Both the position numbers and the translations under genes were made by a program. From Acetobacter oryzifermentans (GTDB lineage: Bacteria > Pseudomonadota > Alphaproteobacteria > Acetobacterales > Acetobacteraceae), in the NCBI RefSeq assembly GCF_001628715.1, contig NZ_CP011120.1, positions 1,698,501 through 1,762,500 of the forward strand: a stretch of 64,000 bases of DNA. The letters are read 5' to 3'. The notes under the pieces were generated by a model that did no database searches, had not been told where the DNA came from, and was given only the letters and a program-made list of their open reading frames with translations. Below, piece after piece: positions 8,179 through 19,118 of this stretch (its first letter is position 1; every line of letters starts with the position of its first letter).

Positions 8179-10617
8179 TCAATAATCCGCTGCCAAATTG
8201 AACAAAAATGCCCGCCCAATAGATGGTGTAACACGGTTACTGAACAGATTTCCGTAATTCAGACGATTAGCAAGATTGTAACCATTCATCGTAACTTTCC
8301 AATGCTGATCGAAACGATGGGAAACAACTGCATCAAACTCTACGTTTGCTGGAACACGCGCTGTATTGGCGTTATCAAGGAACACACCTTCCCGCCAGGT
8401 CATCCCTCCGCCTACAAGAAAATTGTAGGGCTTAGAAGGCGCAATCTCATATGTTGTCCAAACCGTTGCCTGGTTTCTGGGAACATACTGCACCTGCTTA
8501 CCAACATCTGTGGCTGTGCCAGAAAGCGTTTTGCTATCATACCGTGCATAAGTGGCAATCACGTTCCAGTTTTTCATGATCATGCCAGAAACACTCAGCT
8601 CCACACCTTGGTTGCGCTGCGTATCGCTGGTTGGCGTAACAGTACCAGAGCTTGGGTCTGTTTGAATAGAATTACCCTTTTCCAAACGAAAAACAGAGGC
8701 GGCAAAACCAATGCGATCATGAAAAGCTGAATATTTAGCCCCTAGCTCATAAAGCCGGCTACGTTCTGGTTTGGAGCCTTGATCCTTCAAGTTCAATGGT
8801 TCAGAACTGTTTGTAACATACAAGCCCAATGGCGTTGTTGATTCCGACCAGTTAAAGTAGATCATACCGTGATCATCAGGCGTGTACATTAAGCTCACGT
8901 TAGGGTTAAATGTATCCTGCGTCTGCCCCATATGCACATCCGGTTTGGCGTAGCTCCCACCAGTCATGCTGTAATGCGTATCCCAGTGATCCCACCGAAA
9001 ACCTGCCCTAACAGAAAACCACGGGGCAAGCTGAGCCTGTTCTGAAAAAAAAGCCCCTACATCTGTGGCATCGCCTGTTTTCCATTTTTTCTGCCCGGCT
9101 GTAGCTGTGTTGACCAACCCTCCGGGCATAGAAGACCCATTTACAACATTCAGCCCCGGCACGATTGGAGATGGATCCAGAAGATTTACGTATTGACGCG
9201 CAACTGCATTATTATAGGCAAAATTTTCGCGGCGATCATACACATGCATGATATCTACACCGCCAATCATTTCGTGCTTCACGCTACCTGTATCAAACTT
9301 GGCAACTGCAGAAAGCACATTTTGCACAGACCAATCATTTTGCTGATACGGATTTGGCCCAAACACGCCACCAGTTCTGGAAAGCTTGGCCGCTGCCGCA
9401 TTCCCACCAAAGAAATCGGTATTACAATTATAGGCAGCCCCATTCTTGAGCCCACCGCTGGCATTATAAGAGAGCTGACTGCTTGTGCAGCCTTCCTGTG
9501 AAGCAGAAAAATACCGGCTATAAAGCCCACCGCGTGTATCATTATACACAGTAACGTAGGGAGAAGCCTCCCACTTCAAACGCCCTGTTAGCATATCCAC
9601 ACTGGAGTTATCCTGATCAAACGTGGTGCCATACCAATTGGTGCGTTTGACACCATATTCTGTGGCTGGTTTGCCATAAGCCGCTCCCGGTTTTTTCAGC
9701 ACAGGCACACCGTAATCTGGAACACGATTATCTGTTTGGTGAAAGTATTCTAGGGTATAAGAAAGCTTTTTTCCCATACCGAATGTAATAGACGGTGAAA
9801 TACCCCATCTGTGAGAATAAACATAATCTCGCCCGACAGTATTGTTTTCATTCCCCATGCCGGTAATACGGATACCAATACTATCCGTAAGCATGCGGTT
9901 AAAATCCAATGTGCCGCGATAATATTGTCCGCTTCCGCCAGAAAACGAAGCGCGAATATGATTTTTTAATGTGGGTGTTTTGGTTGTAATATTAATAGCG
10001 CCGCCTGTGGTGCCATTACCAAATACCTGTGATGATGGACCTTTAATAACGGCCACATTTTCGTAATCAAAGCTATCACGCGTATAAACACCAAAATCGC
10101 GTAAGCCATTTTCATAAATATCATTCTGAGCGGCAAAGCCTCGGATCAGAAACTGATCTCCTGCCATTCCGCCTTCACCTTCCCCAACGGAAGCCGTAAT
10201 ACCCGGAACGTTTTTAAGAGCCTCATCCAGAGATTTCACATTCTGCTGCTGCATGAGAATTTGCGGCACCACGTTAATAGTTTGCGGGGTATGCAAAGCA
10301 TCATGCGGCATTCGGCTAATACCCATGGGTGTCCGAAGCGTGTTCATGGGGGATGCAGTAACCACCCATTCCTCTGCCTCTGAGCCATCTTTCTGCTTGG
10401 CAGAATGCGGCCCTTTCTTACCTGATGTGGCAAGAGTTGCTTTGGATGAAGCATCTATGGCTTCCGGGACCTTCTGATTTTTAAGAGACTGCCCTTCTGC
10501 TGCGACAGACGCTGCGTATGCATCCCCTGTTAGCAATGAAAGTGTACCCCACCCCATAGCCAAGCCAAACATAAAAGAAGATGTAGGTATCTGCCGAGAT
10601 GAAGATAAATCTGTCAT
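8179..10617 (-). CDS. TonB-dependent siderophore receptor (PiuA/Fiu-like)
   Basis: This 812-residue outer-membrane receptor begins with a signal sequence ending near AYA-AS, followed by a TonB-box-like EEWVVTASP, a plug domain (SLDEALKNVPGITAS, FLIRGF, VAVIKGPSSQVFGNGTTGGAINITTK) and a 22-strand barrel ending with an aromatic residue (LAADY). Such receptors import ferric-catecholate or similar siderophores with TonB-ExbBD energy. The neighbours piuC and a Sel1-repeat gene match the conserved PiuA-PiuC-Sel1 set seen in Pseudomonas. Fur-like boxes lie just upstream. The exact ligand cannot be told from sequence. Confidence 0.9.
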   Translation of the reverse strand: MTDLSSSRQIPTSSFMFGLAMGWGTLSLLTGDAYAASVAAEGQSLKNQKVPEAIDASSKATLATSGKKGPHSAKQKDGSEAEEWVVTASPMNTLRTPMGISRMPHDALHTPQTINVVPQILMQQQNVKSLDEALKNVPGITASVGEGEGGMAGDQFLIRGFAAQNDIYENGLRDFGVYTRDSFDYENVAVIKGPSSQVFGNGTTGGAINITTKTPTLKNHIRASFSGGSGQYYRGTLDFNRMLTDSIGIRITGMGNENNTVGRDYVYSHRWGISPSITFGMGKKLSYTLEYFHQTDNRVPDYGVPVLKKPGAAYGKPATEYGVKRTNWYGTTFDQDNSSVDMLTGRLKWEASPYVTVYNDTRGGLYSRYFSASQEGCTSSQLSYNASGGLKNGAAYNCNTDFFGGNAAAAKLSRTGGVFGPNPYQQNDWSVQNVLSAVAKFDTGSVKHEMIGGVDIMHVYDRRENFAYNNAVARQYVNLLDPSPIVPGLNVVNGSSMPGGLVNTATAGQKKWKTGDATDVGAFFSEQAQLAPWFSVRAGFRWDHWDTHYSMTGGSYAKPDVHMGQTQDTFNPNVSLMYTPDDHGMIYFNWSESTTPLGLYVTNSSEPLNLKDQGSKPERSRLYELGAKYSAFHDRIGFAASVFRLEKGNSIQTDPSSGTVTPTSDTQRNQGVELSVSGMIMKNWNVIATYARYDSKTLSGTATDVGKQVQYVPRNQATVWTTYEIAPSKPYNFLVGGGMTWREGVFLDNANTARVPANVEFDAVVSHRFDQHWKVTMNGYNLANRLNYGNLFSNRVTPSIGRAFLFNLAADY

Positions 10618-10639
10618 GAGACTTTACAAAAATATTAAT

Positions 10640-10679
10640 GCGAATGAGTTGCATATATATCTTTCCGCGAATGATTCGC
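10640..10679 (-). promoter_or_regulatory. Two Fur-like boxes before the siderophore receptor
   Basis: Two related elements, GCGAATGAGTTGC (10640-10652) and the perfect dyad GCGAATGATTCGC (10667-10679), start 27 bp apart and lie 23-62 bp before the receptor start codon. The second matches the 7-1-7 Fur pattern at its core (GAAT-N-ATTC). Iron repression is inferred. Confidence 0.5.
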
Positions 10680-10766
10680 AACTTAAAGATTATTAAAATA
10701 ATTTTATAATATCTATATTCCTATACATATATTAATATTCGCACTCAATTGGAAAAATATATTTTA

Positions 10767-11519
10767 TTAATTATTATTTTTATTTGAACTTATTCTTTTT
10801 TCTATCATATTTTTCAAATTATAAATTGAACTGTGTTGCAAATGTTGTGTAATATCTTGTATTGCAAGCAAAACATCTAATGTGGCTTGTGGTACAGCTT
10901 GCTGCCACCATAACATTGCTTCTTCAATATGCCCTTGCTCTGCCAGCCATACCGCGTAATTGTGCTGGCCTCGGTAATCACCTTTTTGTGCTGATTGCTT
11001 ATACAGCATGATCGCTTTTTTCTTATCTCGAGAAATAACCCACCCCTCTTCGTAAAATCTTGCTAAAATATTCATGGACTTTGCGTGCCCAGCTTGGGTT
11101 CCTTCTTGAAAAAGCGCGAATGCAGATGGAAGATCCTGCGGCATGCCAATACCCCGCATTGTCATGATCGCCAGATTATAGCGCCCCCAATTATCATGTA
11201 ATTTTGCCGCTAAAGTGTAATGGGTAATGGCTTTCTGATGGTTTTGGGTACATCCCCAGCCAAAATAATAACAACGCCCCAGCATGTTATGTGCTGGCCC
11301 ATACCCTGCCTGAGCAGCCATGCGAAACCATATAACCGCCGTTTCGGGATCTGAAGGTAAATATACACTGTCTAAAAGGATTTTACCCCATAACACCTGC
11401 TCCAAATGGTACCCACGCAACGCTTTCTGGCGAATAGCTTCTATCTCAGAGGGTAATTCCACAGGTTTAGAAACGTCTTTCTTCCTTTTCCCATATCTCC
11501 AGAATTTTCTAAAATACAT
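10767..11519 (-). CDS. Sel1-like repeat protein
   Basis: A 250-residue protein made of several Sel1/TPR-like helical pairs, each with the pattern AVxWFRMAAQAGYGPAHNMLG or AIMLYKQSAQKGDYRGQHNYA. There is no obvious signal peptide; the N-terminus is basic. The start at 11519 is chosen because GGAGGG lies 9 nt before this ATG; the longer frame would need TTG. Sel1 proteins act as protein-binding scaffolds. Association with piuA and piuC is seen in other bacteria, and a Fur-like box upstream suggests co-regulation by iron. Precise role unknown. Confidence 0.8.
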   Translation of the reverse strand: MYFRKFWRYGKRKKDVSKPVELPSEIEAIRQKALRGYHLEQVLWGKILLDSVYLPSDPETAVIWFRMAAQAGYGPAHNMLGRCYYFGWGCTQNHQKAITHYTLAAKLHDNWGRYNLAIMTMRGIGMPQDLPSAFALFQEGTQAGHAKSMNILARFYEEGWVISRDKKKAIMLYKQSAQKGDYRGQHNYAVWLAEQGHIEEAMLWWQQAVPQATLDVLLAIQDITQHLQHSSIYNLKNMIEKRISSNKNNN

Positions 11520-11557
11520 TACCGTAAACCCTCCCTGATAAGGGTATGCAACATAAG

Positions 11558-11576
11558 GATAATGCAAATTATTCTC
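11558..11576 (-). promoter_or_regulatory. Fur box upstream of the Sel1 gene
   Basis: The 19-mer GATAATGCAAATTATTCTC (plus strand) matches the E. coli Fur consensus at 14 of 19 positions by eye on the complementary strand and lies 39 bp before the Sel1 start. This links the Sel1 gene to the adjacent iron-uptake genes. Confidence 0.55.
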
Positions 11577-11792
11577 AATAATACATATACTGAGATTTTT
11601 TAATTCTCACGTTGAAATGAGCATCCAGCAACAAAATATCATTGAATTGTTATGACAGGTATCTGGTTAAAATCACCAAAGCAGGTCGCAGACAAGAACA
11701 CGGCATCCACCATTGCTCTTGTCATTACAAGTGTTATCTATAAAAATTCTGCTCGCGTTAAAGCAATACTCAAAAATCTTACAAAGTTAACC

Positions 11793-12782
11793 TCAGAACA
11801 TGGCATTGACTGCAAACTGTGGGGAAACCTGAATACTCTTATTGTGTCCTGCAAAATAAAATGCCGAGCCCACAATAACCCCCCAACGTGCATTCCAATT
11901 ATACTCAAACGCAGGAGCAATTTGCCAATCCGTTCCGGATGTTCCTGTTTTATGGATGTAATTGCCGTTACCATCATGCCCACGAAGCGTAGACCCATTA
12001 GACCAGTCTCGTGCAAGATCCATGGCTAGAACCCATTTCTGGCTTAAACCATATTCTAATGAAAAACCCGTCTGGCCGCTCATTCCCGGTTGACCACGGC
12101 CACGGAACCCGTGAGCGGTGCCATAACTGGTCACATCCGTAAGTTTAGCTGATGTTACAGCACGCCGGAACCAGTTCCATACACGCAGGCGCAGTTCATG
12201 GTTGCCCGGTAATGTATAAGTAGATTGCTCAGTCAAGGCAAAGCGGAAAACGTATGCACCACTCCCTACTCCGTCCTGTGCATCACCAAGTTTTTTGTAA
12301 TCCCCTGTAGGAAAAATCATACCTGCAAACAGGTTAAACGCCGGAATGTAACGTTTAGGATTAGGCCGCACCAAACGATAGATAAGATCAACAGGCACAT
12401 CACCTGTTTTGGGGCCATGAGAATGGCCATCTGCATGTTTCCATCCATAATCTACAATGGTATGGACTTGAATGCTGAAATCCTGAGAAATCCCGTATTT
12501 CCAAAGAGTTGAATTGGAAAACATGCGTTGCATAGGGTGAGATGCAGGCTCTGCCCGCCCATGCGCATCAAAAGACCCTAAGGGCTGGCTATAGGAATAA
12601 TAAGGTTCAACATTCAGCACCCCTTCCCGCGTTGTGCCAGAAGGGGAAACGAGCGAGCCTGTATACCACTGATCTGCATGGGCGGATGCAAAGCTCCCAC
12701 CAGATGCAAGAAAGCAGACAAACGCTTTTCTTACGGAAACCTTGCCACCTGCATATGCCCATTGCTTAAGGCGTACTCTCAT
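11793..12782 (-). CDS. Outer-membrane beta-barrel channel protein
   Basis: The 329-residue product has a signal peptide (hydrophobic core after KAF, cleavage near AHA-DQ) and alternating hydrophobic strands ending in Phe (VNAMF), typical of outer-membrane barrels. The overall pattern recalls the MetA-pathway-of-phenol-degradation type transporters, though no pathway of that kind is nearby. It is 31 bp downstream of the asparaginase gene on the same strand and may serve as the outer-membrane entry route for the amino-acid module. Function is inferred from topology and neighbours. Confidence 0.65.
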   Translation of the reverse strand: MRVRLKQWAYAGGKVSVRKAFVCFLASGGSFASAHADQWYTGSLVSPSGTTREGVLNVEPYYSYSQPLGSFDAHGRAEPASHPMQRMFSNSTLWKYGISQDFSIQVHTIVDYGWKHADGHSHGPKTGDVPVDLIYRLVRPNPKRYIPAFNLFAGMIFPTGDYKKLGDAQDGVGSGAYVFRFALTEQSTYTLPGNHELRLRVWNWFRRAVTSAKLTDVTSYGTAHGFRGRGQPGMSGQTGFSLEYGLSQKWVLAMDLARDWSNGSTLRGHDGNGNYIHKTGTSGTDWQIAPAFEYNWNARWGVIVGSAFYFAGHNKSIQVSPQFAVNAMF

Positions 12783-12813
12783 TCACTTACTCATCCTGCT
12801 GAGTTCTTTCTGC

Positions 12814-13914
12814 TCAAAAGCCTGCGCTGAAAGCTTTTTGAATATCTGCTGCTGAGGTTTTTCCATTAGCCAGCAAAAGCTGCAAAAGTATCCGTGCCTT
12901 TTGTGGGTTCAGATCCATAGAGGCCACAAGCCCGTAGTGATCATCATCCACTTCCACATCGCGGTTTACAAAACCGTTGCCTACGCGGGTAGAACGCACA
13001 ACAATCACGCCAGACTTTATGGCGCGTTCTATGCCTGCCAAGGCATCTGTTGAAACATTTCCATCCCCCATACCTGCAATGACAATACCCCGAGCCCCAT
13101 TTTTTACGGCATCATCAATTTGCTGGGCATCCATATCTGCGTGGGCATATACAATTTGCACCCGTGGCAATGTATGATCTGCCGGTAAATCGAGATGCTG
13201 CTGAGGTTTGGCTGGGGCAACAAAACGCACGCTTGCTGGATCAACATAACCCACTGGGCCCAGATTAGGTGAGTGGAATGTTTGTAGCGCAGTTGTATGC
13301 ATTTTGCTCACGCCACGCGCAGATTGCACTTCATCATTCAGCACAACCAGAACGCCTCTTCCGCGGGCCTGCGGGTCTGCCGCTACCTTTACGGCTTCAT
13401 ACATATTAGCGGGGCCATCTGCACTAATGGCCGTACTCGGCCGCATTGCTCCAGTTAAAATAACCGGGCGTGCATCCCCAATCACATTATCCAGGAAAAA
13501 GGCCGTTTCTTCCATCGTGTCAGTTCCGTGAGTGATCACAACAGCATCAACTTCGTTATTGGCAAACGCTTGCCGAATACGTTCAGCCAACTTGAACCAG
13601 ACCTGACTGTTCATGTTCTGAGAAGCGATGTTGGAGATCTGCTCCACCTGCAATTGGGCCAGTTTTTCAACTCCTGGCACACCTGCAATCAACTGCTCAC
13701 CAGTTACGGCACCGGCATCATAGCCAATAGCAGAACGGGTATCGGCCTTACCGGATATTGTGCCTCCTGTAGCCAGCACAAGCACACGTGGCAAGGAAAC
13801 CTGCTTATGCGCAACAGGAGGTGCACTGGCCCCTTCTGCGTGGGAAAAAACAGGCATAACAGAAGCTACTCCCAAAATTGCAGCAAGAATAGGCAGACCG
13901 CGCACAGAAACCAT
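12814..13914 (-). CDS. ansB: Periplasmic type II L-asparaginase
   Basis: A 366-residue enzyme with a signal peptide (cleavage near SHA-EG) and both catalytic threonine motifs: VLATGGTISG at about residue 50 and HGTDTMEETAFFL at about 130. It hydrolyses asparagine to aspartate and ammonia in the periplasm. Its gene follows aspartate decarboxylase and the aspartate/alanine antiporter on the same strand, so the aspartate formed outside can be taken up by AspT. Length and motifs are normal for the family. Confidence 0.93.
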   Translation of the reverse strand: MVSVRGLPILAAILGVASVMPVFSHAEGASAPPVAHKQVSLPRVLVLATGGTISGKADTRSAIGYDAGAVTGEQLIAGVPGVEKLAQLQVEQISNIASQNMNSQVWFKLAERIRQAFANNEVDAVVITHGTDTMEETAFFLDNVIGDARPVILTGAMRPSTAISADGPANMYEAVKVAADPQARGRGVLVVLNDEVQSARGVSKMHTTALQTFHSPNLGPVGYVDPASVRFVAPAKPQQHLDLPADHTLPRVQIVYAHADMDAQQIDDAVKNGARGIVIAGMGDGNVSTDALAGIERAIKSGVIVVRSTRVGNGFVNRDVEVDDDHYGLVASMDLNPQKARILLQLLLANGKTSAADIQKAFSAGF

Positions 13915-14030
13915 AAAAGAACACTCTTTCCGACGCAGAGAGATAAGGGAATGCCCTTACCTCTCCTTCTCATCGTTAAAAAACCAAACCTACCGAAAGA
14001 AGAACCTTATCCTTCCAGACACAACGTTCA

Positions 14031-15638
<1,608 letters not shown>

Positions 15639-15645
15639 TCAGTAT

Positions 15646-17337
15646 TCAGGAAAATGCGACCACAAGTGGTCCAAGTAGCGTAAGCAGTACGTTTGCAACC
15701 GCGTAAGTAATGGCAAAGGGTGTGGTGGGAACAGCGTTACCCGCCTTGTTCAGCACTTCACCAAAAGCAGGGTTGGCACTGCGAGAACCAGCCAGAGCAC
15801 CTGCAAAAATGGCCGTATTATTATAGCGCAGCACATAGCGCCCAAAGAACATGGTAAGAATAAGTGGCACCAGTGTAACAACCACGCCCAAGAGAAAGAG
15901 CGTTATGCCATGCTGCATGATAGTGGCAATGGCTTGCTGGCCCGTTTGCAAACCAGTTACGGCCACAAAGCCAGCCAACCCGAAATCTACCAGAAAAGTT
16001 GAGGCCCCCTGCGGCATATTCCCCATAACGGGATGTCGGCTTTGATACCAACCAAACAGCAGCCCGGACAGCAAAGCTCCGCCACCACTGCCAAGTGTAA
16101 GTGGAACAGACCCCATATGCACCACACCCAAACCAATCAACAAACCAAGGGCTACACCCAGAGAATGGAAAACAAGATCGGTTTTGATACTGGGAAGAAG
16201 GATTGTGCCAATTTGGGCTGCTGCCCTCTGCACATCTGCTGATGTGCCAAGCAACGTCACAATATCTCCGTCTTTTACCTGCATGGAGCCCGTAATAGGC
16301 ACGGCCTTACCAGCGCGGGAGAGCGCAACAAGGTAAACACCATGGCGCACAGCAGCAGAAAGAGACTGCACGCATTGATCAACAGTTTTTCCTATAAAAT
16401 CCTTACGAGACAAGACAACATCCCGGCGAATGAGGGAAAGATCCAGACCCGGAACTTCACCAATTTCCTGCCCGATGCTCTGCCCAGCGGCCAGAACATC
16501 TGGACGCTGCCCAACAAGCAAAATCTGATCACCCGGCAATAGCGGCGTGTCAGCCCCTACTCCGGCTGGTTTACCATTACGCAGCACCTGCTCTACCGTA
16601 ACGCCAGCGGCCATGCTTTCCACGCTTGCAACAGTCAGATCAGACTGTGTTAAACGGTACGCACGCCCAACAAGATTAGGGAAAGCAGAAACCTCACCCT
16701 CGCCCATAACATGCACACCGCCTGCCTGTTCGGCTTCAGCACGGATGGCATCTTCACGGATACCACGCTTCATGAACCATGGCAGAACATTAACGCATAG
16801 AAGAATAGGCCCGATGGAACCAAAGATATACGTTACGGCATATCCAACAGCAACATTGCCTTGAAGCTGCTGCACCTGCGCAAGCGGCAGGCCAATTTTT
16901 TCCAATGATGATCCTGCCGTGCCAATAATGGCCGACTGGGTAAGCCCACCTGCAGCAAGCCCCGCAGCAAGCCCTTTATCAAGATGGAATATACGCGCAA
17001 CAGCTACAACGGTAATTAACCCCGTAATAGCCAGCACAACAGCCATCAGAATTTCCTTAAGAGACTGCCGCCCCAAGGAACGGAAAAACTGCGGGCCACT
17101 TTGATAGCCTACAGCATAGATAAAAAGAGCAAACAGAACGCTCTTGATGCCAGAATCAATATGAACGCCCACTTGGCTAATAAGCACGGCCGCCAGAAGC
17201 GAGCCTGCCACACCACCAAGCTGGAACGAACCGAAACGAAAGCGCCCAATCCAGCACCCTATAACCAGCGCAAGAAACAGAGCCATTTCCGGACACGCAC
17301 CAAACAGGCCGGATAAAAGAGCAGTGAATGCGTGCAA
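15646..17337 (-). CDS. aspT: Aspartate/alanine antiporter
   Basis: The 563-residue membrane protein shows the AspT layout: an N-terminal hydrophobic half, a cytosolic middle with two TrkA-C-like segments (for example GDIVTLLGTSADVQRAA near residue 380), and a second hydrophobic half with GSRSANPAFGEVLN near the end. It exchanges external aspartate for internal alanine, producing a membrane potential when coupled to the decarboxylase. The start is TTG at 17337 with AAGGA 8 nt before it; no ATG fits the N-terminus. It leads the operon aspT-aspD, probably extending to ansB. Confidence 0.92.
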   Translation of the reverse strand: MHAFTALLSGLFGACPEMALFLALVIGCWIGRFRFGSFQLGGVAGSLLAAVLISQVGVHIDSGIKSVLFALFIYAVGYQSGPQFFRSLGRQSLKEILMAVVLAITGLITVVAVARIFHLDKGLAAGLAAGGLTQSAIIGTAGSSLEKIGLPLAQVQQLQGNVAVGYAVTYIFGSIGPILLCVNVLPWFMKRGIREDAIRAEAEQAGGVHVMGEGEVSAFPNLVGRAYRLTQSDLTVASVESMAAGVTVEQVLRNGKPAGVGADTPLLPGDQILLVGQRPDVLAAGQSIGQEIGEVPGLDLSLIRRDVVLSRKDFIGKTVDQCVQSLSAAVRHGVYLVALSRAGKAVPITGSMQVKDGDIVTLLGTSADVQRAAAQIGTILLPSIKTDLVFHSLGVALGLLIGLGVVHMGSVPLTLGSGGGALLSGLLFGWYQSRHPVMGNMPQGASTFLVDFGLAGFVAVTGLQTGQQAIATIMQHGITLFLLGVVVTLVPLILTMFFGRYVLRYNNTAIFAGALAGSRSANPAFGEVLNKAGNAVPTTPFAITYAVANVLLTLLGPLVVAFS

Positions 17338-17375
17338 AATGAAGTTCCTTAGAATTTATTCTATCCGAACTGCGC

Positions 17376-17418
17376 AACATATATATGAACTCACGCACTT
17401 GTAATTGATTCGAGTCAA
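17376..17418 (-). promoter_or_regulatory. FNR-like site and -10 box before aspT
   Basis: TTGAT-TCGA-GTCAA at 17405-17418 matches 9 of 10 conserved bases of the FNR/CRP-family consensus TTGAT-N4-ATCAA. On the minus strand a TATGTT (17381-17376) sits so that the site would be centred near -41.5, the class II activator position. This predicts oxygen-linked control of the aspartate module. Confidence 0.5.
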
Positions 17419-18038
17419 TTAATTTAATTTTATTTTTGTTATTACATTTCATTTAAGTAACAATACTTAAAATATTCTAATTTTATACTTATAATAAATA
17501 TTCCATTTTTATTTATTTTAGTTTTTACCATTGTTAATATACTAATCTTAAAGTTATTATTTTTATTTTGTTAAAATATAAATAAATAATACATTATTGT
17601 TTTCATGAAATAACGTATAAACATAAATTATTTAACTATATATAAAAAAATGCAGATTCATAATTGTCAAATTAAAATAGACAAAAATGTCAAGTTTTCC
17701 TTATATACCTGCCACGCAAACCATGAGTAAATAATGTAATTATACATATCTCCACTTAACTTTTACGATAAAACTCATCCTTAGATTCTTTCATCAATCA
17801 GCAAAATATTCAGAAAACCAAGATGTATCCGTATGCTAAATTCTCATAATCAATTAATTTCCTGCTTTACAATGAAAAATAAAGTAGAACATGATGACCA
17901 AGAGACTGTAAATTCTCACAATACTTTAAAATATTACGTGTCCATCGCTATCAGAGCCATGAAATATTAAATTGAAATTTTATACCTCTGATATGTTTTA
18001 AAAAACCACCTTAATCTTCTTTGACGAGGCGTATCATT
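17419..18038. other. Long AT-rich intergenic region
   Basis: About 620 bp of very AT-rich sequence separates the aspT promoter from the next small plus-strand frame. I see no RNA gene, repeat array or credible coding frame in it. Confidence 0.5.
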
Positions 18039-18215
18039 ATGTCTTCAGAAGATCCTGATAATCCGGCTTTATGTATTCCCTATATTGCCTACCGACAAAA
18101 CCTATTTTGGAAAAAACAGAAAATTATCGCGCAAGATAAATATATTGATGATACTTTTGAGGTGATATCCAGACAATTATTTCGCATTGGCGCTAATACG
18201 GATTGCCGTAAATAG
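18039..18215 (+). CDS. Small hypothetical protein
   Basis: A 58-residue frame begins at ATG 18039 with GAGG about 10 nt upstream. Composition is protein-like (IPYIAYRQNLFW, then KKQKIIAQDKYIDDTFEVI) with mixed charge and no membrane span. No family is recognised. A competing minus-strand frame overlaps it, so the call rests mainly on the ribosome site and amino-acid composition. Confidence 0.35.
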   Translation: MSSEDPDNPALCIPYIAYRQNLFWKKQKIIAQDKYIDDTFEVISRQLFRIGANTDCRK

Positions 18216-18533
18216 TCTCCGGCTGAGGCAAGAATACAATCTGGAGAAATAACAACATCTGTAAAATCGTAGGCACCTGTACCGCTTGCTTGATCATAAC
18301 AAGGGGGCGCCATCCGTAACCCAAATGCCTGCTAATATTCCGCTTCGGAGGCGCTAAGCAAACTCATGGCGTTGCTCTAATTTACCATAAAGCTCTATCA
18401 ATCGGACAACATTGACATGTCCTTCTAAACATCGCCCCAATGAAAACACTATTTTTTCTTCTACCTGCATCCAAACATGCCGTGCCTAGAGGCACCAGCA
18501 ATCTTGCTGATGCCTCCAGTATTTAGCACGAAG
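18216..18533. other. Non-coding gap
   Basis: About 320 bp between the small frame and the repeat-protein stop. A minus-strand open frame reaches in from 18089 but has no ribosome site; nothing else is seen. Confidence 0.4.
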
Positions 18534-18812
18534 TCAGGTGTTTTTATGACTCTGCTGGCCAGCTTTAACATGTTGCTCATGTGTGCCGCCCCGTGTGCCA
18601 GAACTATGTTCGCCCGTGTTCCTCTCATCATGCGATGTGCCTGTATTTTTGTGGCTCTGCTTACCAGCTTTTACATGCTGTTCATGCGTGCCGCCCCGCG
18701 TGCCAGAACTATGTTCGCCCGCATTCTTTTCAGTATGCGAGCTACCGGTGTTTTTATGGCTTTGCTCACCAGCTTTTACGTGCTGTTCATGGCTGCCGCC
18801 TTGATTGACCAT
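18534..18812 (-). CDS. Hydrophilic repeat protein, stress-type (KGG-like)
   Basis: The 92-residue product is almost wholly polar and built from a 35-residue unit containing GGTHEQHVKAGKQSHKNTG and SHDERNTGEHSSGTR, present nearly three times. It is rich in Gly, His, Lys, Ser and Thr with no hydrophobic core, like small KGG/con-10-type stress proteins and other intrinsically disordered protectants. ATG at 18812 has GGAAGAG 5 nt before it, a strong site. The plus-strand frames over it are shadows. Family membership is by resemblance; binding of metals by its many His residues is possible. Confidence 0.7.
   Translation of the reverse strand: MVNQGGSHEQHVKAGEQSHKNTGSSHTEKNAGEHSSGTRGGTHEQHVKAGKQSHKNTGTSHDERNTGEHSSGTRGGTHEQHVKAGQQSHKNT
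18541..18800. repeat. 105-bp in-frame tandem repeat inside the stress-type gene
   Basis: Units at 18541-18645, 18646-18750 and a partial 18751-18800 share long blocks, e.g. GCCAGAACTATGTTCGCCCG in the first two. The period of 105 bp equals 35 codons, so copy number can change without frame loss. Confidence 0.85.
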
Positions 18813-19118
18813 TGCGCTCTTCCTTTTTTTGAGATGAGACGGTCTTTTAATCTAGCCGCCAGACACAAAACCTCTCGGTCTGTGTAAAGTTTCAAAAACG
18901 GGAAATGATTACAAATATTTTATAAGAAAACCGATACGATACTAAAATAAATAAGATATTTTCTTTATGTTTTGGCGCATTTACTACAATGAATATTCAT
19001 GATATTTTGAAAAATATGTGAAAAGATTAACTCATTCTCTTACGCGGCTCATGCAGTCAACAGATTTTTATTCACATGGACCGAAAAAACTTACTCTTCC
19101 AATCTTCTACCTATTTAC

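Noticed and set aside
18089..18313. Minus-strand 74-codon frame opposite the small plus-strand gene
   Set aside because: No ribosome site; the plus-strand frame has one and is slightly more protein-like, though neither is certain.
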